Positions 1 through 9,341 of a stretch of 63,359 nt of DNA are shown here, one piece after another. Below the pieces are notes generated by a model. It was given only the letters and a program-made list of their open reading frames with translations. It did no database searches and had not been told where the DNA came from. The position numbers and the translations under genes are program-made. Position 1 is the first letter of the stretch; every line of letters starts with the position of its first letter. The stretch is from an uncultured Gammaproteobacteria bacterium (GTDB lineage Bacteria; Pseudomonadota; Gammaproteobacteria; GCA-001735895), in NCBI GenBank assembly GCA_947260025.1, contig CAMYON010000007.1:1-63359 (forward strand), given 5' to 3'.

Positions 1-430
<430 letters not shown>

Positions 431-455
431 GCAAATCTTACAGCTCTACTATATT

Positions 456-530
<75 letters not shown>

Positions 531-866
531 GAAAACGCAGAATTCTACGCCTTTTCCGACTCCTTATATATACATGGGCCGAAAATCGGGGAGTGGATTG
601 CCTGTCCCGCCCCTTTTACATCTGTTGCACCGGTGGTTGTAACATCATTCCAACCGCCAAAGCCTGACTTCCAAACCGGGGGGTGGATTGCGAAACACTT
701 CCATGTGTTTCGCCCCTGCGGTCAGCCTGTGGCTGCCCTTCGGGGCCGCGCTTTGCGCGTCCAAAATCGCTCCCGGCGATTTTGTCGAACCGGCGCTTCG
801 CGCCTGGCTCTGATTCCGATCCCGCCCGACACCATCTCTTATGCGGGCCAGGGCCCGCATAAGAGA
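531..866 (-). other. 336-base spacer between tRNA-Tyr and tRNA-Gly with small hairpins
   Basis: No gene is supported here. The stretch holds inverted repeats at 690-698/705-713 (9 bp), 762-770/776-784 (9 bp), 792-796/800-804 (5 bp, loop TTC) and the left arm of the strong hairpin at 831-870. A 12-base string GGGGGGTGGATT at 678-689 also occurs in the T-arm side of the tRNA-Tyr gene and may be a remnant of a tRNA duplication. Confidence 0.5.
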
Positions 867-870
867 TGGT
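831..870 (-). repeat. Perfect 18-bp hairpin that includes the tRNA-Tyr 3' end
   Basis: Arms 831-848 and 853-870 are exact reverse complements around the 4-base loop CAGG. The right arm contains the discriminator base (870) and the encoded CCA (869-867) of tRNA-Tyr. In the precursor RNA the mature 3' end would therefore be locked in a long stem until processed. Confidence 0.85.
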
Positions 871-951
871 GGAGGGGGGTGGATTCGAACCACCGAAGGC
901 AGTGCCAACAGATTTACAGTCTGTCCCCTTTGGCCACTCGGGAACCCCTCC
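867..951 (-). tRNA. tRNA-Tyr (anticodon GTA)
   Basis: The minus strand from 951 to 867 gives an 85-base class II tRNA. It has acceptor stem GGAGGGG/CCCCTCC, anticodon loop ACTGTAAAT (GTA, Tyr), a long variable arm, T-loop GGTTCGAATCC, discriminator A and an encoded CCA. It is the first tRNA of the Tyr-Gly-Thr-tuf series. The extra tRNA-Thr (TGT) that precedes it in enteric bacteria is not present. Confidence 0.96.
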
Positions 952-977
952 AGCAAGGTGCGAAATTAATCAATAGC

Positions 978-1012
978 TTAAGGAATCCCCGCAAAAAGCA
1001 GGGATTCCTTAA
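978..1012 (-). terminator. Likely terminator between EF-G and tRNA-Tyr
   Basis: Arms 978-992 and 998-1012 pair with one C-A mismatch around an AAAAA loop. The hairpin starts just past the stop of the EF-G gene. The downstream side on the minus strand is only moderately T-rich, so termination may be incomplete and EF-G transcripts could read into the tRNA genes. Confidence 0.6.
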
Positions 1013-1024
1013 TACTTAATCCCG

Positions 1025-3109
1025 CTATTTGGCCGCACGCCGTTCGTTGACTTCCTTGATGACCTCGTCGGCAACGTTCTTCGGACAAGGCATATAGTGC
1101 TCGAATTCCATCGAAAACTGGCCACGACCCGAAGTCATGGTGCGCAAATCGCCGATATAACCGAACATGTCCGACAGCGGCACGTCAGCCTTAACTCGCA
1201 CCCCGGTCGGGGCCGGTTCCTGCGATTTAATCATGCCGCGGCGACGATTCAGGTCGCCGATAACGTCGCCCACGTGATCCTCGGGGACGAATACATCCAC
1301 CTTCATGATCGGCTCCATCAACTGCGGACCAGCCTTGGGAATCGATTGACGATAGGCACCACGCGCGGCGGTTTCAAACGCGACCGCCGACGAATCGACC
1401 GCGTGGAACGCGCCGTCGTAAAGCGTAATCTTGACGTCGAGCAGCGGGAATCCGGCGAGTACGCCTTCTTCCATGCAGCTGGCAAAGCCTTTCTCGATCG
1501 CCGGCCAGAATTCACGCGGTACGTTACCGCCGGTAACCTTGGATTCGAACTGGTAGCCGCTGCCGGTTTCACCCGGCTCGACGATATAGTCGATCTTGCC
1601 GAACTGGCCCGAACCGCCGGTTTGCTTCTTGTGCGTATAGCTGTCTTCGATACGCTGGGTAATGGTTTCACGGTAAGCTACCTGCGGCTTGCCAACCTCG
1701 ACGTCGACCATGTGGGTGCGACGCAGGATATCGACCTTGATATCGAGGTGCAGTTCACCCATACCCTTGATGATGGTCTCGCCGCTGTCTTCGTCGGTTT
1801 CGACATAAAACGACGGATCTTCCTTGACCATCTTGCCAATCGCGATCCCCATTTTCTCTGAGGCCGCCTGGTCCTTGGGCTTGATTGCAATCGAGATCAC
1901 CGGGTCGGGGAACACCATCGGTTCCAGCGTCGCCGGCTGCTTGGGATCGGCCAGGGTGTGACCGGTCTGGACATTCTTGAGACCAACCAGGGCCACGATG
2001 TCACCGGCCTCGGCCGAATCCAGTTCGATGCGGTCGTCGGCGTGCATTTCGACGATTCGCCCGATGCGCTCGGTCTTGCCGGTGAAGGTATTCAGTACGT
2101 TATCACCCTTGGACAGCTTGCCCGAGTAAATGCGGGTGAAGGTCAGGGCGCCGAACCGGTCGTCCATGATCTTGAACGCCAGCGCGCGCAGCGGCTTCGT
2201 CGGATCGACGATCGCGACTTCGCCGGTCTCGGTGCCTTCGAGGTCGATTTCAGGCTGCGGCTTGACTTCGGTCGGATTCGGCAGGTAGTCGACCACGGCG
2301 TTCAGCACCAGCTGAATACCCTTGTTCTTGAAAGCCGAACCGCAGTAAGTCGGGAAGAAATCGAGCGCGATGGTGCCCTTGCGAACGCAGCGCTTTATCT
2401 CGTCGAGCTCCGGCTCTTCGCCCTCGAGGTACATCATCAGCAAGTCGTCGTCCTGCTCGAGCGCGGTTTCGATCAACTTTTCGCGATACTCTTCGATCTG
2501 GTCGGCCATGTCCGCGGGCGGTTCCTGGACTTCGTACCTGGTCGGATCACCGGAATCGTCCCAAACCCAGGCCTTGCGCGTCAGCAGGTCCACGACACCG
2601 GTGAAGTTATCCTCGGTACCGATCGGCAGCGTCATGACCAGCGGGTTGGCGCCGAGCACGTCTTCGACCTGCTTGACGACGCGATAGAAATCAGCACCCA
2701 GGCGGTCGAGCTTGTTAACGAAAATAATACGCGCGACCTCAGAGTCGTTGGCATAGCGCCAGTTGGTTTCTGACTGGGGTTCGACACCGCCGGATCCGCA
2801 GAAAACGCCAACGCCGCCATCGAGCACCTTGAGCGAACGATACACTTCGATGGTGAAATCGACGTGCCCGGGCGTATCGATGATATTCAGACGATGATCG
2901 TTCCATTCACAGCTGGTTGCCGCAGACTGGATAGTGATACCGCGCTCCTGCTCCTGGTCCATGAAGTCGGTGGTTGCCGCGCCGTCATGCACTTCACCGA
3001 TCTTGTGGATCTTACCGGTGAGCTTCAGGATACGCTCGGTAGTGGTGGTTTTACCGGCATCAACATGGGCAAAGATGCCTATGTTCCGGTAACTATTCAG
3101 GTCAGCCAT
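1025..3109 (-). CDS. fusA: Translation elongation factor G, second type (EF-G 2)
   Basis: A 694-residue EF-G, the GTPase that drives translocation on the ribosome. Visible motifs are the P-loop AHVDAGKT (14-21), switch I RGITI (56-60), DTPGH (78-82) and NKLD (132-135), followed by the usual EF-G domains II-V at full length. The N-terminal style ([37 protein letters not shown]) matches my memory of the paralogue called EF-G 2 in Vibrio and Shewanella better than the str-operon EF-G. This is an inference. The str-operon partners rpsL and rpsG are absent next to it. The gene lies upstream of the tRNA-tuf series on the same strand. Confidence 0.95.
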   Translation of the reverse strand: MADLNSYRNIGIFAHVDAGKTTTTERILKLTGKIHKIGEVHDGAATTDFMDQEQERGITIQSAATSCEWNDHRLNIIDTPGHVDFTIEVYRSLKVLDGGVGVFCGSGGVEPQSETNWRYANDSEVARIIFVNKLDRLGADFYRVVKQVEDVLGANPLVMTLPIGTEDNFTGVVDLLTRKAWVWDDSGDPTRYEVQEPPADMADQIEEYREKLIETALEQDDDLLMMYLEGEEPELDEIKRCVRKGTIALDFFPTYCGSAFKNKGIQLVLNAVVDYLPNPTEVKPQPEIDLEGTETGEVAIVDPTKPLRALAFKIMDDRFGALTFTRIYSGKLSKGDNVLNTFTGKTERIGRIVEMHADDRIELDSAEAGDIVALVGLKNVQTGHTLADPKQPATLEPMVFPDPVISIAIKPKDQAASEKMGIAIGKMVKEDPSFYVETDEDSGETIIKGMGELHLDIKVDILRRTHMVDVEVGKPQVAYRETITQRIEDSYTHKKQTGGSGQFGKIDYIVEPGETGSGYQFESKVTGGNVPREFWPAIEKGFASCMEEGVLAGFPLLDVKITLYDGAFHAVDSSAVAFETAARGAYRQSIPKAGPQLMEPIMKVDVFVPEDHVGDVIGDLNRRRGMIKSQEPAPTGVRVKADVPLSDMFGYIGDLRTMTSGRGQFSMEFEHYMPCPKNVADEVIKEVNERRAAK

Positions 3110-3357
3110 GATGGTTTCCAGTCAATAAAGTAAAAGTTCTGTTCGCGCCGAAGCCCCTGCCCCGGCATTTCAAAAATAAAAGGCCTCTTCGTTTCTGCGC
3201 CTAACGACGCGAAAACTAATGCAAACTATTGATTTACAAAGAAATTCTGCGAGGCCTGAAATCTGCCGGCGCATATTCTAACATACTGTCAAAAAACTGA
3301 TAGTGCCTGGACGGATTTATTCGCTGGAAATCCTATATAGTTCCGCTGGCCCTGATT

Positions 3358-4137
3358 TCAACGATGCTTGAAATCAGGGCTGCGTTTTTCGGCGAAAGCG
3401 GCCATGCCCTCTTTTTGATCATCGAGCGCAAAAGTCGCCTTGAACAGTTGACGTTCGCTCCTGATTCCCTGGGTGAGCGGGGTCTCCAGCGCCAGGTCGA
3501 CGACGTCCTTGGCCATTGCCACCACCGGACGCGAAAAACTCGCGATTTTGGATGCCGCGTCCATCGCCACTTCGAGGTAGTCATCGACCGATTCGATGCG
3601 CGACACCAGTCCGCTGCGTTCGGCTTCGGCCGCGTCCATCATGCGGCCGGTCAGGCACATGTCCATCGCCTTGGACTTTCCGACCAGGCGCGTGAGTCGC
3701 TGCGAACCGCCGAAACCGGGTATGGTTCCGATGGTAATTTCAGGCTGACCGAATTTCGCGTTATCGGCGGCGATAATAAAGTCGCACATCATGGCCAGTT
3801 CGCAGCCTCCGCCCAAGGCATAGCCCGCAACCGCCGCGATAACCGGCTTCTTGAAATCGGCGATGGTATCGCAATGACGCGTAAGCCCGCCGTCTTCGAG
3901 CATGTATTGATAGCTGACGTCTTTCATTTCGGTAATATCGGCGCCAGCGGCAAAGGCCTTGTCGTTTCCTGTCAGCACCATGACCGCGATTTCGTCATCC
4001 GCCTCCAGCGCACCGAATACCTCCGCCAGTTCCTGCATCAAGCCCATGCACAGGGCATTCAGCACTTCGGGTCGGTTGAGCCTGACCAGTGCTACGCCAT
4101 CGTGTCTCTCGACTTCAAGGTACTGCAATTCACTCAT
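3358..4137 (-). CDS. Enoyl-CoA hydratase/isomerase family protein
   Basis: A 259-residue crotonase-fold enzyme that hydrates the double bond of 2-enoyl-CoA during acyl-CoA breakdown. The CoA-binding loop AGADI is near 64-68. Both catalytic glutamates of the hydratase group are present: Glu113 in GGGCELAMMCDF and Glu133 in FGQPEITIGTIPG. It is the last gene of a minus-strand operon, and its ATG overlaps the stop of the thioesterase gene by 4 bases (ATGA). The substrate is unknown. A role in fatty or branched acid degradation fits its acyl-CoA dehydrogenase and thioesterase partners. Confidence 0.93.
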   Translation of the reverse strand: MSELQYLEVERHDGVALVRLNRPEVLNALCMGLMQELAEVFGALEADDEIAVMVLTGNDKAFAAGADITEMKDVSYQYMLEDGGLTRHCDTIADFKKPVIAAVAGYALGGGCELAMMCDFIIAADNAKFGQPEITIGTIPGFGGSQRLTRLVGKSKAMDMCLTGRMMDAAEAERSGLVSRIESVDDYLEVAMDAASKIASFSRPVVAMAKDVVDLALETPLTQGIRSERQLFKATFALDDQKEGMAAFAEKRSPDFKHR

Positions 4138-4595
4138 GATTCGATCCCCTCGAATTGTTGGATTATCTCCCGCTCGGCCGGCGGAATCGGCATGCTGTGG
4201 TTATCCCGGTAGTTGAACCAGACACAGGCAGCCTTCGACGTCGAGTAAGGCGCATCTTCTCCGGGCGCAAAAATAGCCGCCTCGAAATCGAAGCTGCTGT
4301 TGCCCAGGCGGCTGATTCGCGAACCCACCTCGAGCGCGCAGGGATGGTGTATCTGGCGCAGAAAGGTCACGTGGATATCGGCGATGATCAGGCTGTTGTG
4401 AACCTCCGGGCCCGCCGTCAAGTCGAGCAGGCGATGAAAATAATCGAGCCGGCCGGATTCGTAATAGCGCACGAACTGCACGTTGTTGACATGCCCAAAC
4501 ATGTCGCAATCGCCCCAGCGCGTCGGCGTCGGGGTAAAAAACCTGAAACCAGGGCGTAAATACAGATCCACCTGCGTGGCGCCGGCTGCCGTCAT
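4134..4595 (-). CDS. Acyl-CoA thioesterase, 4HBT/YbgC-like hot-dog fold
   Basis: A 153-residue single hot-dog protein. The signature TRWGDCDMFGHVNN at 25-38 contains the usual catalytic aspartate of the 4-hydroxybenzoyl-CoA thioesterase family (Asp31 by position). Such enzymes release free acids from acyl-CoA and prevent CoA from being trapped. The gene sits between an acyl-CoA dehydrogenase (30 bases away) and an enoyl-CoA hydratase (4-base overlap), so it is translated as part of that operon. Substrate length cannot be told from sequence. Confidence 0.88.
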   Translation of the reverse strand: MTAAGATQVDLYLRPGFRFFTPTPTRWGDCDMFGHVNNVQFVRYYESGRLDYFHRLLDLTAGPEVHNSLIIADIHVTFLRQIHHPCALEVGSRISRLGNSSFDFEAAIFAPGEDAPYSTSKAACVWFNYRDNHSMPIPPAEREIIQQFEGIES

Positions 4596-4625
4596 GCTGC
4601 CTGGTTCGCACTCATGGACAAACCG

Positions 4626-6407
4626 CTAGAAGACATCCGGATCGATGCCCATCACGCTGGCGGAACCGGATTTGACCATCAGCAACTGGCCTTCGCTGCG
4701 CGGCAGGATGTGCTCGGCGAAGAAGCGCGCGGTTTTGATCTTGTGCGGGTAAAACAGGTCGCTGTTGCCGTTATCGATGTGTTTTTGCGCCGCGAGTGCC
4801 GCCTGCCCCATGAGCCAGGCGCAGGCGACGTTGCCCGCCAGCATCATGTAATCGACGCCGACTGCGCTGCCCAGGTCGGGATCTTCCGCGACGTTTTCCA
4901 GGTACCAGCCAGTGGCGTCCTGCAGCACGGCAAGGGCCGCTTCAAAACGCTCTGCGATGACTGCAATATCGCCACCGGCGGCTTCCAGCCGCGGTTGCAG
5001 CGCCCGCATTTCCTCGATCAGTTCGCCCATCGCCTGGCCCTTGTCGCGCAGCATCTTGCGCCCCATCAGGTCCAGCGCCTGGATGCCGGTAGTGCCCTCG
5101 TATATGGTCAGGATGCGGGCGTCACGCATGTGCTGCGCGGCGCCGGTTTCCTCGACGAACCCCATGCCGCCGTGGACCTGCACGCCGAGGTAAGTTGCCT
5201 CCTGCGCCATCTCGGTACACCAGCCCTTGACGATTGGAATAACCAGGTCGACCCGGCGCTGGTGCGACGCGCGATCCTGCTCGGACCCGGCGTGATGCGC
5301 CAGGTCGGTCTGGGCCGACGCGTAATAGGCCAGCGCCCTGCCCGCCTGGGTAATCGCGCGTATCTGCATCAGCATGCGACGCACGTCCGGATGATGAATG
5401 ATGGTGCTGCGATCGCTGTGCCCGCGCGCCACGCCCTGTACCCGCTCCCTGGCAAACCAGACTGCCTGCTGGTAGGCTCGCTCCGAGATCGCGACCCCCT
5501 GCATGCCGACTTCGAGACGGGCGTTGTTCATCATGGTGAACATGCAGGCGAGCCCGTTGTGCTCCTCACCCACGAGATATCCGATCGCGCCGTCGTTATC
5601 GCCGTAGGACATCACGCAGGTCGGCGACGAGTGGATACCCATCTTCGATTCGACCGAAACCACCTTGAGATCGTTGCGCTCGCCGCGCGAACCGTCCGCG
5701 TTGGCGAGATACTTGGGCACCAGGAACAGCGAGATACCCTTGACGCCCGCCGGCGCATCGGGCAAACGTGCCAGCACCAGGTGCACGATATTGTCGCTCA
5801 TCTCGTGCTCGCCCCAGGTGATGTATATTTTCTGTCCCCGGATACGATACCGATCACCGTCCCGCTCGGCCCGGGTCTTGATCGCCGCAAGATCGGTGCC
5901 CGCCTGGGGTTCGGTCAGGTTCATGGTGCCGCTCCACTCGCCGCTGATCATGCGCGGCAGGTACAGTTGCTGCAGCTCCGCAGGCGCGTGCATTTCGATC
6001 GCTTCGATTGCGCCCGAGGTCAGCAGCGGGCACAGCGCCAGGGCCATGTTCGAGGAATACCACATTTCCGCGACCGCCGAGTGCACCAGGAACGGCAGCC
6101 CCTGGCCGTCGATTGCCGCCGACTTGCCAATCCCCTGCCAGCCGTTCTCGACGAACTGCTGGTAGGCCTCGGCATAACCCGCCGGGCTGATCACGATGCC
6201 GTCTTCGATGCGGGTACCCTGTTCGTCGCCGGGCTGATTCAGCGGTGAAAATACCTCGCCGGCCAAAACCCCGGCCTGTTCCAGCACGGCCTCGACCAGG
6301 TCGGGGGTTGCATCCTCGAATCCTGGCAGGCTGGATATCGAATCGAGGCCTGCAAGTTCGTCGATGACAAACTGCATATCCTGTGTTGGAGCGTAGTAAT
6401 CTGGCAT
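4626..6407 (-). CDS. Acyl-CoA dehydrogenase with extra C-terminal domain (DmdC-like family)
   Basis: A 593-residue FAD flavoprotein of the long acyl-CoA dehydrogenase type. It has an N-terminal helical domain, the middle beta-domain motif TEPQAGTDL (165-173), and the catalytic-base region IYEGTTGIQA with Glu437. About 150 further residues form the C-terminal domain, making it about 200 residues longer than ordinary acyl-CoA dehydrogenases. The family includes 3-methylmercaptopropionyl-CoA dehydrogenase (DmdC) of the DMSP pathway as well as enzymes for ordinary acyl-CoAs. The start MPDYYAPTQDMQF is typical. It follows the nitroreductase gene by 9 bases. Confidence 0.92.
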   Translation of the reverse strand: MPDYYAPTQDMQFVIDELAGLDSISSLPGFEDATPDLVEAVLEQAGVLAGEVFSPLNQPGDEQGTRIEDGIVISPAGYAEAYQQFVENGWQGIGKSAAIDGQGLPFLVHSAVAEMWYSSNMALALCPLLTSGAIEAIEMHAPAELQQLYLPRMISGEWSGTMNLTEPQAGTDLAAIKTRAERDGDRYRIRGQKIYITWGEHEMSDNIVHLVLARLPDAPAGVKGISLFLVPKYLANADGSRGERNDLKVVSVESKMGIHSSPTCVMSYGDNDGAIGYLVGEEHNGLACMFTMMNNARLEVGMQGVAISERAYQQAVWFARERVQGVARGHSDRSTIIHHPDVRRMLMQIRAITQAGRALAYYASAQTDLAHHAGSEQDRASHQRRVDLVIPIVKGWCTEMAQEATYLGVQVHGGMGFVEETGAAQHMRDARILTIYEGTTGIQALDLMGRKMLRDKGQAMGELIEEMRALQPRLEAAGGDIAVIAERFEAALAVLQDATGWYLENVAEDPDLGSAVGVDYMMLAGNVACAWLMGQAALAAQKHIDNGNSDLFYPHKIKTARFFAEHILPRSEGQLLMVKSGSASVMGIDPDVF

Positions 6408-6416
6408 AGCGCTAAC

Positions 6417-7109
6417 CTAAGGGTAAAATTTCACATGTTCATCGAGCATGGCCCGTTCCGGTGTAATACGGTTCTCAGGCAAGCTTCGATCTTCGTAACC
6501 GAAAGAAATTCCGAACAGAAGCTTCATCTCTGGATCGATCTCGAGTTCGCGACGCACCGAATCCGCATCGTAACCCAGGATAGTTTGCGGGCAACTGGCG
6601 ATACCGTGCGCACGCATAGTGAGCATCAGGGTCTGCGCGTACATCCCGACATCGCAGGCCTCGCGGATATCGCACCACTCGGGCATGAAGATAAAGACGA
6701 CGTGTGGCGCGTCGAAAAATTCGAGATTGCGCAGAAACGCCTGGTGCTTGCCTTCCCTGTCCTCGCGCGTAACGCCGAGCGCCTTGTATAACAACAGCCC
6801 GACATCGAGCTGTCGCTGACGGTAAATCCCGTCGTATTTTGCCTCGTAGGGAAAATCGAGCGAGTGCTTTCCCTGCCCGATGGTTTGCATGAAGATGCCG
6901 CTCAAGCGGTCGCGCATTTCGCCCGACACCACGTGGCTATACCAGGGCTGGGTGTTACAGTTCGACGGCGCAGTGGCCGCGGTCTCGAAAACCCGCTCCA
7001 GAACTTCCGCTTCGACCGGCGTGGGCAGAAATCCCCGAATCGAGCGCCTGCCGCGCGCAATCTGGTCGAAAATTCGAACGCTATCGGATTCAATGGTTTC
7101 AGAGATCAT
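6417..7109 (-). CDS. Nitroreductase family protein
   Basis: A 230-residue FMN-dependent oxidoreductase of the nitroreductase fold. It shows the N-terminal RRSIRGF flavin-phosphate contact (about 21-27), the APSNCNTQPW motif (about 47-56) and the C-terminal region LLFGISFGYED. These enzymes reduce nitroaromatics, quinones or enones with NAD(P)H; the natural substrate here is unknown. It is the first gene of the minus-strand operon that continues with acyl-CoA dehydrogenase, thioesterase and enoyl-CoA hydratase, and is divergent from the carboxymuconolactone-decarboxylase-like gene. Confidence 0.92.
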   Translation of the reverse strand: MISETIESDSVRIFDQIARGRRSIRGFLPTPVEAEVLERVFETAATAPSNCNTQPWYSHVVSGEMRDRLSGIFMQTIGQGKHSLDFPYEAKYDGIYRQRQLDVGLLLYKALGVTREDREGKHQAFLRNLEFFDAPHVVFIFMPEWCDIREACDVGMYAQTLMLTMRAHGIASCPQTILGYDADSVRRELEIDPEMKLLFGISFGYEDRSLPENRITPERAMLDEHVKFYP

Positions 7110-7186
7110 GTGCTGATTAACTGCTGGTCAAGTTTCGCAAACATCATTTATATTACATCAATCGATTCACAACCAAAGGAATTCCT

Positions 7187-7774
7187 ATGGCGGATCAGCC
7201 GATCAGTCGTTTCCCGGTACCAGAACTCAAGGACCTGCCGGAAGATATCCAGCAACGCATCAACGAGGTACAGGATAAATCGGGCTTCGTACCCAACGTA
7301 TTTCTCGCACTCGCCTGGCGTCCCGAGGAGTTTCGCGCCTTCTTCACCTATCACGACGCGCTGATGGAAAAAGAGACCCCGGGACTTGGCAAGGCCGAGC
7401 GCGAAATGATAGTGGTAGCGACCTCGGCGCGCAACCAGTGCCAGTACTGCGTGATCGCGCACGGCGCTATCCTGCGAATCCGCGCCAGGAGTCCCTATAT
7501 CGCCGATCAACTCGCGACCAATTACCGCAAGGCGGATATCAGCGCGCGCCAGAAAGCGATGCTCGACTACGCGCTCAAGGTATCGCGCGAGGCCGAGACG
7601 GTTGACGATAGCGATCATCAGCGTCTGCGCGACCACGGTTTCGACGATGACGACATCTGGGATATAGGCGCAATCAGCGCTTTCTTCGGCCTGTCGAATC
7701 GAATCGTCAACATGTCGAGCATGCGCACCAACGACGAGTTTTACCTGATGGGGCGGGTGCCCCGCGAAAAATAG
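7187..7774 (+). CDS. AhpD-like/carboxymuconolactone decarboxylase family peroxidase-related protein
   Basis: A 195-residue all-helical protein with the redox motif CQYC followed by H (Cys85, Cys88, His92), as in the alkylhydroperoxidase AhpD core. Its length and the FVPNVFLALAWRPE segment resemble the group annotated as uncharacterised peroxidase-related enzymes. It probably acts as a thiol peroxidase or disulfide reductase in the cytosol. The ATG at 7187 is preceded by AAAGGAATTCCT, a good ribosome binding site. It lies 40 bases upstream of phaR and may be co-transcribed with it. Confidence 0.88.
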   Translation: MADQPISRFPVPELKDLPEDIQQRINEVQDKSGFVPNVFLALAWRPEEFRAFFTYHDALMEKETPGLGKAEREMIVVATSARNQCQYCVIAHGAILRIRARSPYIADQLATNYRKADISARQKAMLDYALKVSREAETVDDSDHQRLRDHGFDDDDIWDIGAISAFFGLSNRIVNMSSMRTNDEFYLMGRVPREK

Positions 7775-7813
7775 GTTACACTTGCCACAGTCAAGGTAGT
7801 CGGGAAGAGCGAC

Positions 7814-8278
7814 GTGAGCGAAGAGATCGAACCCAGAGTCATCAAGAAATATCCCAATCGGCGTCTCTACGACACCGAGAAAAGCCAGTACGTGACGCTG
7901 CAGCAGATTCGCGACCTGGTACTCGAGGAAGTTCCGTTTATCGTCATCGACCAGAAAACCGAGGAAGACATCACCCGCAGCATCCTGCTGCAGATTATTT
8001 TCGAACAGGAATCCGAGACCAATCCGCTGTTCTCGAACGATAACCTCGAGCGATTCATCCGCTTCTACAATGCCGGCACGCACCTCGGATTCTCCGATTT
8101 CATCGGCCAGGGGATGAATTTTTTCCAGCAGCAACAGCGCGAATTCAGCAAGGCGATGGAAGGCATGACGGCCCACAATCCAATGAGCTTCTGGACCGAT
8201 ATGACCCAGAAAAACATCGATGCCTGGCGCCAGATGATGGGACTGGGGCCCGACAAAGACGATTCCAAGAAGAAATAA
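7814..8278 (+). CDS. phaR: Polyhydroxyalkanoate synthesis repressor PhaR
   Basis: A 154-residue regulator with the N-terminal PHB/PHA accumulation regulator DNA-binding domain, recognisable from IKKYPNRRLYDTEKSQYVTL near 10-29, then the PHB-binding region at 60-110. PhaR is known to bind both polymer granules and DNA, and releases phasin promoters when polymer forms. The start is GTG at 7814 with upstream GGGAAGAG. The C-terminus ends in a lysine run. Its likely targets are visible in the window: CTGC-N3-GCAG palindromes in front of phaB1, phaE and the phasin gene. Confidence 0.95.
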   Translation: MSEEIEPRVIKKYPNRRLYDTEKSQYVTLQQIRDLVLEEVPFIVIDQKTEEDITRSILLQIIFEQESETNPLFSNDNLERFIRFYNAGTHLGFSDFIGQGMNFFQQQQREFSKAMEGMTAHNPMSFWTDMTQKNIDAWRQMMGLGPDKDDSKKK

Positions 8279-8322
8279 CTTACTGATTTAATTATACTTT
8301 CTTATTTTCCATCGCGATTTGC

Positions 8323-8382
8323 TTGACACTCGCGTGTTTTACTCCTATTTTGTGCAGTGCAATATATTGCTGCAATGCAGCA
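8323..8382 (+). promoter_or_regulatory. phaB1 promoter with PhaR-type operators
   Basis: TTGACA (8323-8328), 17 bases, then TATTTT (8346-8351) is a near-consensus sigma-70 promoter. Just downstream, across the expected start point, lie GTGCAGTGCA (8352-8361) and the palindrome TTGCTGCAATGCAGCA (8367-8382). The core CTGC-AAT-GCAG fits the published PhaR recognition pattern as I recall it. Confidence 0.75.
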
Positions 8383-8414
8383 CTTCAATATTACCACTCG
8401 GACACGACTATTTT

Positions 8415-9296
8415 ATGAGTAAACAGAAGATTGCACTCGTCACAGGCGGTACCGGCGGCATCGGTACCGCGATCTGTATCGCGCTGGCCGACCAGGGCCG
8501 CAAGGTAATCGCGGGATACTTTCCGCCCGAAAAGGAACAGGCCTACGCCTGGAAGCAAAAACACCGGGCCGACGGCTACGATTTCGAAATCGTGGCCTGC
8601 GACGTCAGCGATTTCGAATCCAGCCAGCAAATGCTGCTCGACGTCGAAAACACCATCGGCGCGGTCGACATCCTGGTTAACTGCGCCGGCATTACGCGCG
8701 ACAAGACGCTGCGCCGCATGACCCCCGAGCAGTGGGATGCGGTACTGCGCACCAACCTGGATTCCGCCTTCAACGTTACCCGCCATGTCGTCGACAAGAT
8801 GTCGGAAAACGGGTTTGGCCGAATTGTTAATATCTCGTCGGTTAACGGTCAAAAAGGGCAATTCGGGCAGGCTAACTATTCTGCCGCCAAGGCCGGGCTG
8901 CACGGATTTACCAAGGCGGTGGCACAGGAGCTTGCCGCCAAGGGCGTCACGGTAAATTCCGTATCCCCAGGCTACGTAAAAACCGAAATGACCGATGCGA
9001 TTCCCGCAGAAGTGCGCGAATCCATCATCCAGCAGGTGCCGATGGGACGCATGGCGTCACCCGACGAAATCGCTTACGTTGTCAGTTTCCTGACTGACGA
9101 TCGCAACACTTACATGACCGGCGCCAACCTGCCGGTAAAGGCGGGCCTGGGAGCCCGCCTTTTTTTTGGGCCAGGGAATGCGATATCACTCGACGGCCAT
9201 CGAACATGGCGATACTGCGTCGAAGCAGGCGAATCTGGAGTTATTTTTTATACATATGCCCCGGGCAAGAGGCATTTATGTTGCAGTGCACAATAA
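8415..9296 (+). CDS. phaB: Acetoacetyl-CoA reductase with abnormal C-terminal extension
   Basis: An SDR reductase that makes (R)-3-hydroxybutyryl-CoA for polymer synthesis. The NADP(H) loop TGGTGGIG is at 10-17 and catalytic Tyr155 and Lys159 lie in NYSAAK. The chosen ATG at 8415 begins MSKQKIALVTGG; an upstream in-frame codon at 8319 lies inside the promoter. Homology runs to YMTGANLPV at about 241, where PhaB normally ends within a few residues. Here the frame continues to 293 residues through an intrinsic terminator (9137-9167) and a second promoter. The tail is not PhaB-like. This suggests a lost stop codon or a sequencing error. An intact paralogue lies at 14343-15065. Confidence 0.88.
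   Translation: MSKQKIALVTGGTGGIGTAICIALADQGRKVIAGYFPPEKEQAYAWKQKHRADGYDFEIVACDVSDFESSQQMLLDVENTIGAVDILVNCAGITRDKTLRRMTPEQWDAVLRTNLDSAFNVTRHVVDKMSENGFGRIVNISSVNGQKGQFGQANYSAAKAGLHGFTKAVAQELAAKGVTVNSVSPGYVKTEMTDAIPAEVRESIIQQVPMGRMASPDEIAYVVSFLTDDRNTYMTGANLPVKAGLGARLFFGPGNAISLDGHRTWRYCVEAGESGVIFYTYAPGKRHLCCSAQ
9137..9167 (+). terminator. Intrinsic terminator lying inside the phaB1 reading frame
   Basis: Arms 9137-9146 and 9153-9162 pair perfectly (10 bp) around a 6-base loop, and a run of eight T covers 9160-9167. This is a textbook intrinsic terminator. The first in-frame stop of phaB1 is at 9294-9296, about 130 bases beyond it. Confidence 0.88.
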
Positions 9297-9309
9297 ATTA
9301 TGCTACGCT
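9281..9309 (+). promoter_or_regulatory. phaE-phaC promoter with PhaR-like site
   Basis: TTGCAG (9281-9286), 17 bases and TACGCT (9304-9309) form a plausible promoter for phaEC. The near-palindrome TTGCAGTGCACAA (9281-9293) overlaps the -35 element and resembles the sites at the phaB1 and phasin promoters, though it is a weaker match. Confidence 0.55.
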
Positions 9310-9341
9310 GAAATCCTTTTAGAATTTAAAGAGTTACCATC

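Noticed and set aside
588..700. A further degenerate tRNA gene between tRNA-Tyr and tRNA-Gly
   Set aside because: Only short strings such as GGGGGGTGGATT match tRNA-Tyr; no acceptor stem or cloverleaf can be drawn.
4614..6248. A 544-codon open frame on the plus strand opposite the acyl-CoA dehydrogenase
   Set aside because: Its product has no domain pattern and is the mirror of a well-supported flavoprotein; high-GC codon use opens antisense frames.
7148..8176. A 342-codon minus-strand frame across the AhpD-like gene and phaR
   Set aside because: It covers two recognised plus-strand genes and has no family features.
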